NCBI GenBank assembly: GCA_018334795.1
Contig: JAGXLH010000021.1
Coordinates: 1 to 19,144, forward strand
Origin: Thermoplasmatota archaeon
Lineage (GTDB): Archaea; Thermoplasmatota; E2; DHVEG-1
Reading direction: 5' to 3'
DNA length: 19,144 nt
The notes below the pieces were generated by a model that saw only the letters and a list, made by a program, of their open reading frames with translations, was not told where the DNA came from and made no database searches. Shown piece by piece: positions 1 to 7,009 of the stretch. The translations under genes were made by a program, and so were the position numbers. The stretch's first letter is position 1. Each line of letters opens with the position of its first letter.

Positions 1-103
1 GAACGCATTCTTGCCGCATCATAACCTTTTATCTTTTATTTTTTTATATTCAAAAAAAATTGATAGTTTTTCAAAATGACATTTTGACACTAGTCTTTTA
101 AAT

Positions 104-220
104 ATGATGGGTGCTGTGCTTGTTTTTGAAACTGGTAATGGGTCTGAGTGTAAATGTACACCACCAATCCAGTTAGTTTATCCTCAGGCCCTTTCAACAT
201 CTTTTTTTAAAAATCATTAA
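104..220 (+). CDS. possible small ORF (37-38 aa), convergent with RNase HII
   Basis: An open frame with two adjacent ATG codons (104 and 107) runs to TAA at 218-220 and encodes a 38-residue peptide starting MMGAVLVFETGNGSE. It has a CKC motif in the middle and a proline-containing second half. I do not recognise it. The amino-acid mix is protein-like rather than the Lys/Ile/Asn-only mix expected of random AT-rich DNA, which is the only positive evidence. No clear Shine-Dalgarno site precedes it, and its last 14 bases overlap the 3' end of the convergent RNase HII gene. It may equally be chance. Confidence 0.25.
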   Translation: MMGAVLVFETGNGSECKCTPPIQLVYPQALSTSFFKNH

Positions 221-863
221 GAGTTTTTCGAGTATGTTGTTCATAAATTCGTTGTGCTGTTTTCCAGGATTTTCGAGTATTTGGTGGAAGTTTTTTGTAT
301 TTTTTTACCCATGACTCTAAAAACTGTTGAGTAATTGGATCTGAAGGATAACCACTCCCTAGTGGTTGACTAATTTTTTTTTCAAGTTTTTGAGCAATTT
401 TTTCAACTTCTTTATCTCGAATTGTTTTTGCAATAATCGATGCAGCACTTACAATTGGATAGATATCATCAGCTTTGTGCTTTGAGATAACTTCTATTCT
501 TTTTGGTAATTGTGCTGAAATATTTGATCCAAAACGATTGCTATTTACATCTGCTGCATCTACAAAGCATTGATCTGGTTTGAGTTTTTTAATAATTTTA
601 ATAAAAGTATGAACTTCGATTTCATTCATGGTCATTACTTTTCTCATATCATCGATATCACTTGCTTTGATAACCAGAAATTCGATTTTTGCTGCAATTT
701 GTTTGATCTGATCAGCAAGAAACGTTCTTCTTTTTTTAGATAGTTTTTTTGAATCTTTTACTTGTATTTGTCTAAATATGTTTTGATCCTTTGCTTGAAC
801 CCCAGCAATTACCATTGGTCCGATAACTGGTCCTCTTCCTGCTTCATCAACTCCGGCAATCAT
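207..863 (-). CDS. rnhB: ribonuclease HII
   Basis: This enzyme hydrolyses the RNA strand of RNA-DNA hybrids and removes single ribonucleotides from DNA in the cytoplasm, using two divalent metal ions. The 218 residues match the usual length of archaeal RNase HII. The N-terminus carries the family signature GVDEAGRGPVIGPMV, with catalytic D6 and E7. D102 (in FVDAADVN) and D132 (in KADDIYPIVSAASI) supply the rest of the DEDD set, and the YPIVSAASIIAK segment is the typical substrate-binding helix. The ATG at 863 puts the signature at the extreme N-terminus, as usual, with a GTGAT-type ribosome site just upstream. Its downstream neighbour is unclear, and it is divergent from the tRNA-Thr gene. 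Nothing about it is unusual. Confidence 0.96.
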   Translation of the reverse strand: MIAGVDEAGRGPVIGPMVIAGVQAKDQNIFRQIQVKDSKKLSKKRRTFLADQIKQIAAKIEFLVIKASDIDDMRKVMTMNEIEVHTFIKIIKKLKPDQCFVDAADVNSNRFGSNISAQLPKRIEVISKHKADDIYPIVSAASIIAKTIRDKEVEKIAQKLEKKISQPLGSGYPSDPITQQFLESWVKKYKKLPPNTRKSWKTAQRIYEQHTRKTLNDF

Positions 864-928
864 AGTATATCACAACTTGATAGTGGGAATGAGTAAAAAG
901 ATGTTATGCAATTAAAGTTATTAGTCAG

Positions 929-940
929 TTTTTAATATGG
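929..940 (+). promoter_or_regulatory. probable TATA box of the tRNA-Thr gene
   Basis: The A/T run TTTTTAATATGG starts 44 bases before the first base of the mature tRNA. With an archaeal TATA-to-start spacing of about 25 bases, transcription would begin a few bases to about ten bases before the tRNA. The assignment rests only on composition and position. Confidence 0.4.
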
Positions 941-972
941 GGGAGTAATTCCAAGGCTTAAAATAAGATGTT

Positions 973-1045
973 GCCGACGTGGCTTAGCTGGTAGAGCGGC
1001 TGATTCGTAATCAGCAGGTCGAGGGTTCGAGCCCCTCCGTCGGCT
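973..1045 (+). tRNA. tRNA-Thr (anticodon CGT)
   Basis: The 73-base gene folds as a complete cloverleaf. The acceptor stem is GCCGACG paired with CGTCGGC (1038-1044). The D arm lies in GGCTTAGCTGGTAGAGC. The anticodon stem is GCTGA/TCAGC with loop TTCGTAA, which gives anticodon CGT (threonine, codon ACG). The T arm contains the GGTTCGA loop. The discriminator base is T (1045), as expected for archaeal tRNA-Thr. No intron is present and CCA is not encoded (the next bases are TGC). A T-run at 1081-1085 could end transcription. Confidence 0.97.
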
Positions 1046-1056
1046 TGCAAAAAGGA

Positions 1057-1075
1057 ATTTCTCCTAAGAAATGTA
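1057..1075 (+). repeat. copy 1 of a 19-bp interspersed repeat
   Basis: ATTTCTCCTAAGAAATGTA lies 11 bases after tRNA-Thr. A second copy at 7060-7078 (ATTTCTCCTTAGAAACGTA) matches 17 of 19 bases in the same orientation. Each contains a small TTTCT/AGAAA inverted repeat. A shorter related hairpin, TTTTCTTAGAAAA, follows at about 1097-1110. Function unknown. Confidence 0.45.
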
Positions 1076-1208
1076 GATGCTTTTTGATAATTTCAATTGA
1101 ATAATTTTCTTAGAAAAGTGCGGAATGTAGGTTCTCTTTAAAAATATTTGATTTGTCATCGTATGTATTCAATCGATTTAGTAATTCCAAAAAATCGATG
1201 TTGATTTG

Positions 1209-1316
1209 ATGCATTACAATGCACAATCACCTGAGGATTTAAAACGGATTTATGATAAAGTGATGAGTCTAAATACTAAGAAATATGATTCAGATAATTC
1301 TACTGTCCAGGCATAA
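1209..1316 (+). pseudogene. truncated paralogue (C-terminal part) of the membrane protein at 1367-1840
   Basis: A 35-residue frame (ATG 1209, stop 1314-1316) contains EDLKRIYDKVMS. This matches the LKRFYDKVMN segment near the C-terminus of the next gene and stops at a similar distance beyond it. Several codon differences in the shared block are synonymous (AAA/AAG, GAT/GAC), which suggests both copies evolved as protein. The transmembrane part seen in the downstream gene is missing, and the frame is closed upstream by TAA at 1182. It is either the decayed 3' end of a tandem duplicate or a very short independent gene. A hairpin plus T-rich run follows immediately. Confidence 0.5.
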
Positions 1317-1318
1317 AA

Positions 1319-1347
1319 GATACATTTTTATATGTATCCTCTTTTAT
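1319..1347 (+). terminator. hairpin and T-rich tract, overlapping the likely promoter of the next gene
   Basis: GATACAT (1319-1325) and ATGTATC (1332-1338) form a perfect 7-bp inverted repeat followed by CTCTTTTATTTA. It could end transcription of the small upstream frame. The TTTTTATAT core is also well placed (about 40 bases before ATG 1367) to be the TATA box of the next gene. Sequence alone cannot decide between the two roles. Confidence 0.35.
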
Positions 1348-1366
1348 TTAATATAGAGGGATTCAT

Positions 1367-1840
1367 ATGAAAAGAATACTTCGATTTGGAATTATTCTAT
1401 CTTGTTTTTTGCTTCTAATGGCACCCTGTATAAATGCAATACAAACACATGAAATAAGAGATGAGATAAGAGATAAATTTCAAGAAAATAATCTTTTAAA
1501 TAATCTCAATTCTTTGAATATTAAGAATATCAATTTTATCAAGTCTTTTATAAATGTCTTATTTTTGATTTATATTGTTGGATATTTTGCTTTTTTGCCA
1601 TTTGCATGGTTTTTGACATTAGCTAATAACCCCTATGGTAACCCAAGTTTATTTGAACTCATTATTGGAACAATATTAGGTTCTTTTGCATGGCCAATTA
1701 TTGTAATATCCATTATACGAGCATATATCGAAGATTTACATGTGTCTCAGAAGATTTTAAAGCGGTTTTATGACAAGGTGATGAACCATAATAATGACGA
1801 ATCTGATTCGGCGCCATCAATTAATATGGCATGGAGTTAA
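1367..1840 (+). CDS. small membrane protein of unknown function, signal peptide plus two helices
   Basis: I do not recognise this 157-residue protein. Residues 1-25 look like a signal peptide or first membrane anchor: two positive residues, then a hydrophobic run ending near NAIQT. Residues 26-55 are polar and probably helical, rich in Glu, Arg and Asn. Two hydrophobic segments follow at about 59-86 and 95-118, and then a charged tail (LKRFYDKVMNHNND) likely on the cytoplasmic side. The ATG at 1367 is supported by a GAGGG ribosome site six bases upstream and a TATA-like element near 1326. A fragment resembling its tail lies directly upstream, so a local duplication is likely. Its stop codon overlaps a hydrophobic open frame on the other strand. 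Confidence 0.7.
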   Translation: MKRILRFGIILSCFLLLMAPCINAIQTHEIRDEIRDKFQENNLLNNLNSLNIKNINFIKSFINVLFLIYIVGYFAFLPFAWFLTLANNPYGNPSLFELIIGTILGSFAWPIIVISIIRAYIEDLHVSQKILKRFYDKVMNHNNDESDSAPSINMAWS

Positions 1841-2053
1841 AGGATACTGAATAAGGTACCTGCTGTTAATATGGTGATTATGAATAGTATTAGTATGAAT
1901 AGGGTGCAGTAATAGTATATACCTGTTATGTAACATTTTCCAATATATGTGGGAAGGATTTTGGTAGTTATGGAGATCGTTATTATGGTGGTTACTGTAA
2001 ATAGTCACAGGGCTTTTCTTCATATTATCATTTAATATCATGAAGATACTCAA
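1837..2053 (-). pseudogene. possible frameshifted small membrane protein gene
   Basis: On the minus strand, a start around 2053 or 2023 (MKKSPVT...) leads into low-quality His/Asn-rich sequence in its own frame. The neighbouring frame from 2004 to a stop at 1837-1839 instead reads 55 residues with a convincing hydrophobic helix near its end (LFILILFIITILTAG). A single-base shift at about 2005 would join a short charged start to this Thr/Ile-rich membrane tail. Either this is a decayed small membrane protein or the hydrophobic frame is chance in AT-rich DNA. Low confidence. Confidence 0.2.
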
Positions 2054-2421
2054 TATTGATTTTAAGGCCCATTGTTTCCCATAAATTCATCCTCTTCTCA
2101 TTATAGAAATTTTTGTGAAGGGTATACTATGGCTTATTTTGATACCATATATAGCAAAAAATAAGGCATATTTTACTACATACAAAGGCATAAATCACTA
2201 AAAATGGGCAAATATGGCGAAATTTTCATTTTAAGCGATTCTGAGTTTTGTTACACCCTGTTTTTGATAAAAAGTCCGAGACCTTTGAAAAAGTAGGTTA
2301 TAGGTTTATGATAATGATGTTTTTGTTGTTTAATTTAGAGAATTACATGACAATTTAGGCAAGGCGATTTCTATTTTTTTCTGTTCATATAATTTCATAT
2401 AATGTAGTATTATAAGAGTTG
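2054..2421. other. non-coding AT-rich stretch, no recognised gene
   Basis: No frame longer than a few residues looks coding on either strand. A slightly less AT-rich block at about 2250-2300 (containing AAAAAGTCCGAGACC) stands out from its surroundings and might be the relic of an inserted element or a small RNA. I could not identify terminal repeats or a target duplication around it. Confidence 0.4.
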
Positions 2422-2613
2422 ATGGTACCCCATCATTTTTTCACATAGTTATAAAATACAAAAAAACAAAAACATAATAAAGATATATGAGTGAAAAAAT
2501 GATGACTAATAAAAATTATATATAAAACATATATTACATAAAAATTAAATATAGCAAAATTAAAAGCAAAAAGTTTAAATTATGGAAAATTATGTATATT
2601 GATGGGGTACCAT
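2422..2613. repeat. nested perfect inverted repeats before the metalloprotease gene
   Basis: ATGGTACCCCATCA (2422-2435) recurs as its exact reverse complement TGATGGGGTACCAT at 2600-2613, ending one base before the metalloprotease ATG. The overlapping sequence CATCATTTTTTCAC (2431-2444) recurs as its exact reverse complement at 2491-2504. The left segment therefore has two mutually exclusive 14-bp partners. Between the arms are TATA-like runs (near 2518-2527 and 2573-2582) and a 12-codon mini-frame at 2487-2525. It could be an operator pair, a leader switch or a degenerate mobile repeat. Confidence 0.6.
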
Positions 2614-2614
2614 A

Positions 2615-4450
2615 ATGAAAAAAAAATTAATCATCATTTTTATAATAACAAATCTAAGCTTAACCATTATTCCAGGTGGTATTGGGGAAACAAATAATCC
2701 TCCAAAAGATATGAGTTACATGTTTCCAATGAAAAATGATGCTTTGATTCCACCAGATAGTGAACGTATCCGACAATCAACTATAACAAGCCCAGAACCA
2801 GGTTTTTATGAAACAAGTGAATATATGATTGGCAGCATCGCAGTAGCAGGAATTTTTTTAGAAAGCAATGGAGCTATTGATCCGGATACAGAACTTTGGA
2901 CTCCTGTAGAAGAACTTAATGTCCAAACAGAATTTGCTTATGCATTAACACAATGGTGGGAATCACAAAATCCACATGCACAAGTTGACATGAACATTGA
3001 ATGGCATACCAATATTCCAACAAGTTATGAACCAATAATTCATCAATCTGCGATCACAGATAATACCTATGAACAATTGTGGGTAAAAGAGGCTATGGCG
3101 TATTTAGGATTCTCATCTGGCGATTGGATGCAACGAGTCAGATCATTTATCAATGACTTACGACAACGTAAGGGCACAGATTGGGCGTTTGCAGTTTTCA
3201 TTATCGATAGTACCAATGATTTTGCAACAGATACCTCAACACCGGGTTCATTTGCAGATAATTATAATGCCTATGCATATACCGGCGGGCCTTTTTGTGT
3301 TGTTACTTACAATAATGGACAATGGGGAATTACCAATATGCACAAAGTCATTGCTCACGAAACAGGACATATCTTCTGGGCAACAGAAGAATATAATCAT
3401 CAAATCGAGTACAGCGGGTATCTAAATGAAAAGGAAACAGAAGGTTCAGGATGTTTGATGGATACTAATGCATTATGCTTGTCAGATGGAACCAAAAAAC
3501 AAATTGGATGGAGAGATACAGATGGAGATAATATTCTTGATATTATTGATACTAATCCAAACACCGACATTGATGCTCATATCCCTGATCCAACATCTGA
3601 AAAAACTTTAACATATGAAGGAATAGCAACCGTAATTCCACATCCTAATACTAATCCCAGTCCATGGGATTCTGGAAATGATGTAACTATAAATATAATA
3701 TCTCAAGTAAAATACAATATAGATGGGGGACCCTGGTTGAATGCAAATCCATTAGATGGTACCTTTGATAATGCGGTTGAAGATTTTTCGTTTACCATAG
3801 GGCCACTTTCTTTAGGTACTCATACGATAACTGTTCGAGCGGTTAATTCTGTTGGTAACACTGATACAACGCCGGCATCGGACACGGTAACAATAATATC
3901 TGGGAATACTCCACCAATAAAACCAAATGCACCTGCAGGAAAAACATCTGGGAAAATCAACACAGAATACTCATATAGTACATCTACAACCGATCCGGAT
4001 GGTGATGATCTTTACTATCTCTTTGATTGGGGTGATGAAACAGATAGTGGATGGATAGGACCACATAGTTCAGGAGAACAAGTGAGTGCAGAACACACCT
4101 GGATAACAAAGGATGATTATCAAATAAAAGTAAAAGCAAAGGATGAACATAGTAAGGAATCCGAATGGTCTGACCCATTAGAAGTTGCGATGCCAAAAGA
4201 TAAAAAATATCTCCCGATAGGATTAATTTTTGCATTTGGATTCGATGTTGATGTTAAAATTTTACAGTTGGAACCTGGAGAAGATTATGTAGATCTTGAA
4301 GTTTTAAGTCAACCTTTCTATATTTGGAAAAATGAGGTTATTGCGAGGAATCCAGGAGAATTTATACGGCTTTATAATGCAAAAGGATTATTTTCACCAT
4401 CAATACCTTTTTGTTTTGGTATTTGTGATGATTGGAGCATTATTGGTTAA
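2615..4450 (+). CDS. secreted metzincin-like metalloprotease with Ca-binding, Ig-like and PKD regions
   Basis: This 611-residue protein begins with a signal peptide (MKKKLIIIFIITNLSLTIIP) and is probably exported. Residues about 60-300 form the likely catalytic domain. HETGH at 248-252 gives zinc ligands H248 and H252 and base E249. The position of the third metzincin ligand is E258 (HETGHIFWATEE), and a Met-turn candidate is SGCLMDT near 280. Residues 301-315 (DTDGDNILDIIDTNP) resemble a calcium-binding type-3 repeat. Residues about 360-430 look like an Ig-like fold (YNIDGGPW ... THTITVRAV). Residues about 440-527 are a PKD domain (DPDGDD ... FDWGDETDSGW ... YQIKVKAKD). The tail has no PGF-CTERM-type anchor, so the protein may be released. 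The substrate is unknown; protein degradation outside the cell is the likely role. The gene stands alone behind a repetitive leader. Confidence 0.8.
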   Translation: MKKKLIIIFIITNLSLTIIPGGIGETNNPPKDMSYMFPMKNDALIPPDSERIRQSTITSPEPGFYETSEYMIGSIAVAGIFLESNGAIDPDTELWTPVEELNVQTEFAYALTQWWESQNPHAQVDMNIEWHTNIPTSYEPIIHQSAITDNTYEQLWVKEAMAYLGFSSGDWMQRVRSFINDLRQRKGTDWAFAVFIIDSTNDFATDTSTPGSFADNYNAYAYTGGPFCVVTYNNGQWGITNMHKVIAHETGHIFWATEEYNHQIEYSGYLNEKETEGSGCLMDTNALCLSDGTKKQIGWRDTDGDNILDIIDTNPNTDIDAHIPDPTSEKTLTYEGIATVIPHPNTNPSPWDSGNDVTINIISQVKYNIDGGPWLNANPLDGTFDNAVEDFSFTIGPLSLGTHTITVRAVNSVGNTDTTPASDTVTIISGNTPPIKPNAPAGKTSGKINTEYSYSTSTTDPDGDDLYYLFDWGDETDSGWIGPHSSGEQVSAEHTWITKDDYQIKVKAKDEHSKESEWSDPLEVAMPKDKKYLPIGLIFAFGFDVDVKILQLEPGEDYVDLEVLSQPFYIWKNEVIARNPGEFIRLYNAKGLFSPSIPFCFGICDDWSIIG

Positions 4451-4588
4451 GATATTTCTATCAATAATTATGCTAAGCATCAACATCATGATCATTAAGT
4501 GATAAAACATTATCCTATGACTTTATTTGATATAATTTACCAGTAAATACTAGTTCAAATAGTATTATATTTAAAATATTATAAAATA

Positions 4589-4612
4589 TGCAGGAGAGGG
4601 GGTTTGAACACG
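4589..4612 (-). repeat. tRNA 3'-end-like sequence, left copy
   Basis: Read on the minus strand this is CGTGTTCAAACCCCCTCTCCTGCA. It has the spacing of the last part of a tRNA gene: loop TTCAAAC, five bases CCCCT, a seven-base acceptor half CTCCTGC and discriminator A, closest in style to archaeal tRNA-Leu. The 5' half of the T stem does not pair and no tRNA body precedes it, so it is not a functional tRNA. A copy matching 20 of 24 bases lies at 6986-7009 in the same orientation. Confidence 0.5.
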
Positions 4613-4630
4613 TTTTTAATAGTAAAAAAT
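4612..4630 (-). terminator. T-rich terminator after the flavoprotein gene
   Basis: On the minus strand, about 18 bases after the stop of the flavoprotein gene, the sequence reads CAATTTTTTACTATTAAAAACG. The T6 run is the usual archaeal termination signal. Position and composition are the only evidence. Confidence 0.4.
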
Positions 4631-4647
4631 TGTGTTTTGAACTTTTT

Positions 4648-6039
4648 TCATCCATTTCTAAATATGGGTCCTTCTCCAGTTATTTTTTCAACTGTGAATA
4701 TGGCTGAGCTGACTGCTCCATCAACCCCTGTGCTAAACTCATAACATGAATCTCCTGCAACATACAAGTTTTTTATTGGTGTATTAGGTCCAAAACGATT
4801 TTTTCCATGCCATGTAATAGTTCTTCTCAATCCATCTACTATTGGGAAAAAATGATGAACACGCCATTCGAAATCTTTTTTGAAATTAAAATCTGGAAAA
4901 ATAGGTTGCAGGTCTTTTATCATTCTTTCAACGAGCTCTTCTGGGTTTTTTAAATCATTCATATCTTTAATTTCAACTGCGAAATTTAATAGAAAGTGGC
5001 CATTTGGTGCTTGTTTCAATTTTTGATCAAATTCATATACTAAATAATATGAATCAACATGCTTTGTCTCAGTTTTAGGGATCATAATCCATGTACCAAT
5101 TGGTTTATCCAAAAGCGGTTTTTTACTTCCACCCATTACTAAAAATAGATTAGTAGATTCTTTTTTAGCAGCATTAAGTCTTTTAATGTATTTATCTGGA
5201 AGATCATTTTTAACTATATTTAATAGACCATATACTGGTGCAGCATAGATTGCATTTTTTGCATATATTATTTTATTATCTTCAAGAGTTATTCCTTTCA
5301 TCTGGTTTTTTTCTACGATTATTTTTTTAACTTTTTTACCAAGCATTATTTTACCATTATTTTTTTCAACAATTTTAGAAAATGCTTTAATTATATTTAC
5401 AACTCCTCCTCTTGAGGCAAACAAAGGTGTTTTATACTTTTTTATTCCTCTTTGAAAGGCTTTCATACAAAATAATAGGTCTCCACCTGATAATTTATCT
5501 GTTTCTGTAACGGTTTGGTAACCTGCTACAAATCCATCTGTAAATATTTCACGTGCATATTCATCAAAATTAAAATGATCATAAAGTTCATCTATAGAGT
5601 GGTAAAGCCATTTGTCTTTTATTTCATTAAAACTTGTTTTTTCTGCATATTTTAAAAGTTTATTGATTCTGAGTTTTGAACTAAATGGCATAAATGGATA
5701 TGCCGTAAGTTTTTCTAAAAGATTTGTTGGAGGTTTATGAAAATCTTTATAACGATAAAACATAGGCATGTTAATAAGTTCTATATCACAATATTTATCA
5801 GCTCCAGTATGTTTTATCACAAAATCAAGATAGTTACCACTGGGAAATAAATGGTGTCCAAAATCAAGATAGTAATCATCTACATCAGCCCAACCATACT
5901 TTTTAGGTGTAAGAGTTGCTGATCGTCCACCGTAATAAATATTTTTATCAACGACCAAAACGTTTTGTTTTTTTGACAATAACGCAGCTGCGGCCATGCC
6001 TGTAAATCCTGCACCAATAATAATAGTATCATATTTCAT
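4648..6039 (-). CDS. phytoene-desaturase-like FAD-dependent oxidoreductase
   Basis: The 463-residue protein has the architecture of the CrtI/amine-oxidase-type flavoprotein family (COG1233-like). The dinucleotide-binding motif GAGFTG is at 9-14, a ribose-binding acidic residue is at D31, GGRS follows at 37-40, and the C-terminal FAD motif LYVAGDS is at about 425-431, followed by the usual DGAVSSAI segment. Family members desaturate, saturate or isomerise isoprenoid or other hydrophobic substrates, and the substrate here cannot be read from sequence. A strong AGGTAGGAG ribosome site precedes ATG 6039. It lies 51 bases after the ferredoxin gene on the same strand, so the two are probably co-transcribed and the ferredoxin may be its electron partner. 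The rest of a carotenoid pathway (phytoene synthase) is not in the window, so I do not call it crtI. Confidence 0.8.
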   Translation of the reverse strand: MKYDTIIIGAGFTGMAAAALLSKKQNVLVVDKNIYYGGRSATLTPKKYGWADVDDYYLDFGHHLFPSGNYLDFVIKHTGADKYCDIELINMPMFYRYKDFHKPPTNLLEKLTAYPFMPFSSKLRINKLLKYAEKTSFNEIKDKWLYHSIDELYDHFNFDEYAREIFTDGFVAGYQTVTETDKLSGGDLLFCMKAFQRGIKKYKTPLFASRGGVVNIIKAFSKIVEKNNGKIMLGKKVKKIIVEKNQMKGITLEDNKIIYAKNAIYAAPVYGLLNIVKNDLPDKYIKRLNAAKKESTNLFLVMGGSKKPLLDKPIGTWIMIPKTETKHVDSYYLVYEFDQKLKQAPNGHFLLNFAVEIKDMNDLKNPEELVERMIKDLQPIFPDFNFKKDFEWRVHHFFPIVDGLRRTITWHGKNRFGPNTPIKNLYVAGDSCYEFSTGVDGAVSSAIFTVEKITGEGPIFRNG

Positions 6040-6090
6040 AAAAAACTCCTACCTCTTTTAAGAATGAATAATATTTTCTTTGAAAAGTTT

Positions 6091-6909
6091 TTAGGTAACA
6101 TCAACAGATGAATTTATTCTTTTTATTGTATTTTCAATGAAATCCTTGTTGTTAATTTTTAGTTCGATTGCTTGATTTGGGCATATTTCTGCACATCTTC
6201 CGCATCCTCTACATTCACTGCTTATCTTAGCTACTCCATCTTCTATTTTTATTGCTTTTACAAAACAAATATCTTTGCATTTACCACATCCCGTACATTC
6301 ATCTGTAACCTCTAGTTCTACACCGGGCATCTTTTTTACAACTAGCCCCATATCTTTATCCATATCTGGTAAGATGCGCCACAAACAACAGCAATTACAG
6401 CAATTACATACTACCATGAGTTTTTCACCAGGATAAACACCTAACCATTGTTCATCTATTACATCCCTACCAACTAAATGTATGAGCCCTAAATCTCTAC
6501 ATTTTTCAACATGTTTTAAAGCATCTTCTTTGGTTGCTTCGTATCCAAATTCTTTATTGATACCTTTTGCTGCTTCTCCTAAAAATAAGCATCCCAAATC
6601 TTTTGGATAATTCTTACAATCCATTGATTCTCTACAGATACAAAAATTCATAATAAATCGATAACTAGATTTTTTAATGAAATGTTCAACTATTTTTGAT
6701 GGAAGAACAATGCTTTCAGGAACTGGAACTTTTTTATTTAGATTAATTTCAACAATTTTATCTTTTGGTAGGATTGTCAGGTTAGTTTTTTCAAAAAGCA
6801 TTTTTTTTACAATCGAATTTAATATTGGTATTTTAGTTACTTTCGCAAGTTTAGATCTATAGGGAAAAAATTTTTCAATTAGATCTACAAATTTTCTATT
6901 TTTTTGCAT
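6091..6909 (-). CDS. cysteine-rich ferredoxin-like protein with two 4Fe-4S motifs
   Basis: This is a 272-residue cytoplasmic electron carrier or reductase subunit. The C-terminal quarter has two canonical CxxCxxCxxxC motifs, at C205/C208/C211/C215 and C233/C236/C239/C243, which should bind two [4Fe-4S] clusters. The N-terminal 200 residues are unusual. They contain C90, C92, C98, C107 and C137 and then the dense run CNCCNCCCLWR (C168-C175), enough for a further cluster or metal site. Residues 1-60 are basic and have no membrane segment. It is the first gene of a pair with the flavoprotein at 4648-6039. Archaeal flavoprotein isoprenoid reductases can use an adjacent ferredoxin, which makes an electron-donor role plausible but unproven. 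No clear ribosome site precedes the ATG, so the transcript may have a very short leader. Confidence 0.85.
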   Translation of the reverse strand: MQKNRKFVDLIEKFFPYRSKLAKVTKIPILNSIVKKMLFEKTNLTILPKDKIVEINLNKKVPVPESIVLPSKIVEHFIKKSSYRFIMNFCICRESMDCKNYPKDLGCLFLGEAAKGINKEFGYEATKEDALKHVEKCRDLGLIHLVGRDVIDEQWLGVYPGEKLMVVCNCCNCCCLWRILPDMDKDMGLVVKKMPGVELEVTDECTGCGKCKDICFVKAIKIEDGVAKISSECRGCGRCAEICPNQAIELKINNKDFIENTIKRINSSVDVT

Positions 6910-6985
6910 TTATAAACAATATAATCATTAAAGGTTTTTAGTTTAAAAAAGAAACGGAGAATTTTGCATTTAATATAAAATTTGA

Positions 6986-7009
6986 TGCAGGGGACGGGAT
7001 TTGAACACC
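6986..7009 (-). repeat. tRNA 3'-end-like sequence, right copy
   Basis: The minus strand reads GGTGTTCAAATCCCGTCCCCTGCA. It has exact tRNA spacing from the T loop to the discriminator (TTCAAAT, CCCGT, CCCCTGC, A). The matching 5' acceptor strand GCAGGGG and an anticodon arm are absent. It matches the copy at 4589-4612 in 20 of 24 bases and in the same orientation, so the pair brackets the ferredoxin and flavoprotein genes. Confidence 0.5.

Noticed and set aside
1..24. End of a plus-strand gene (frame reading ERILAAS then stop, followed by a T-rich run) or, on the other strand, the start of a gene (ATGATGCGGCAAG)
   Set aside because: Only eight codons are available and both strands give a plausible reading, so neither can be supported.
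2054..2421. Insertion sequence relic around AAAAAGTCCGAGACC
   Set aside because: No terminal inverted repeats, target duplication or transposase fragment could be found.
2487..2525. Twelve-codon leader peptide upstream of the protease gene
   Set aside because: Its sequence is fully explained by one arm of the inverted repeat plus AT-rich DNA, and it has no ribosome site.
4589..4612. A functional tRNA gene on the minus strand
   Set aside because: The T-stem 5' half does not pair and no anticodon arm or matching 5' acceptor strand is found upstream.
4648..6039. Assignment as carotenoid phytoene desaturase (crtI)
   Set aside because: The flavoprotein family is broad, no phytoene synthase or other carotenoid gene is present, and a ferredoxin partner argues for another reaction.
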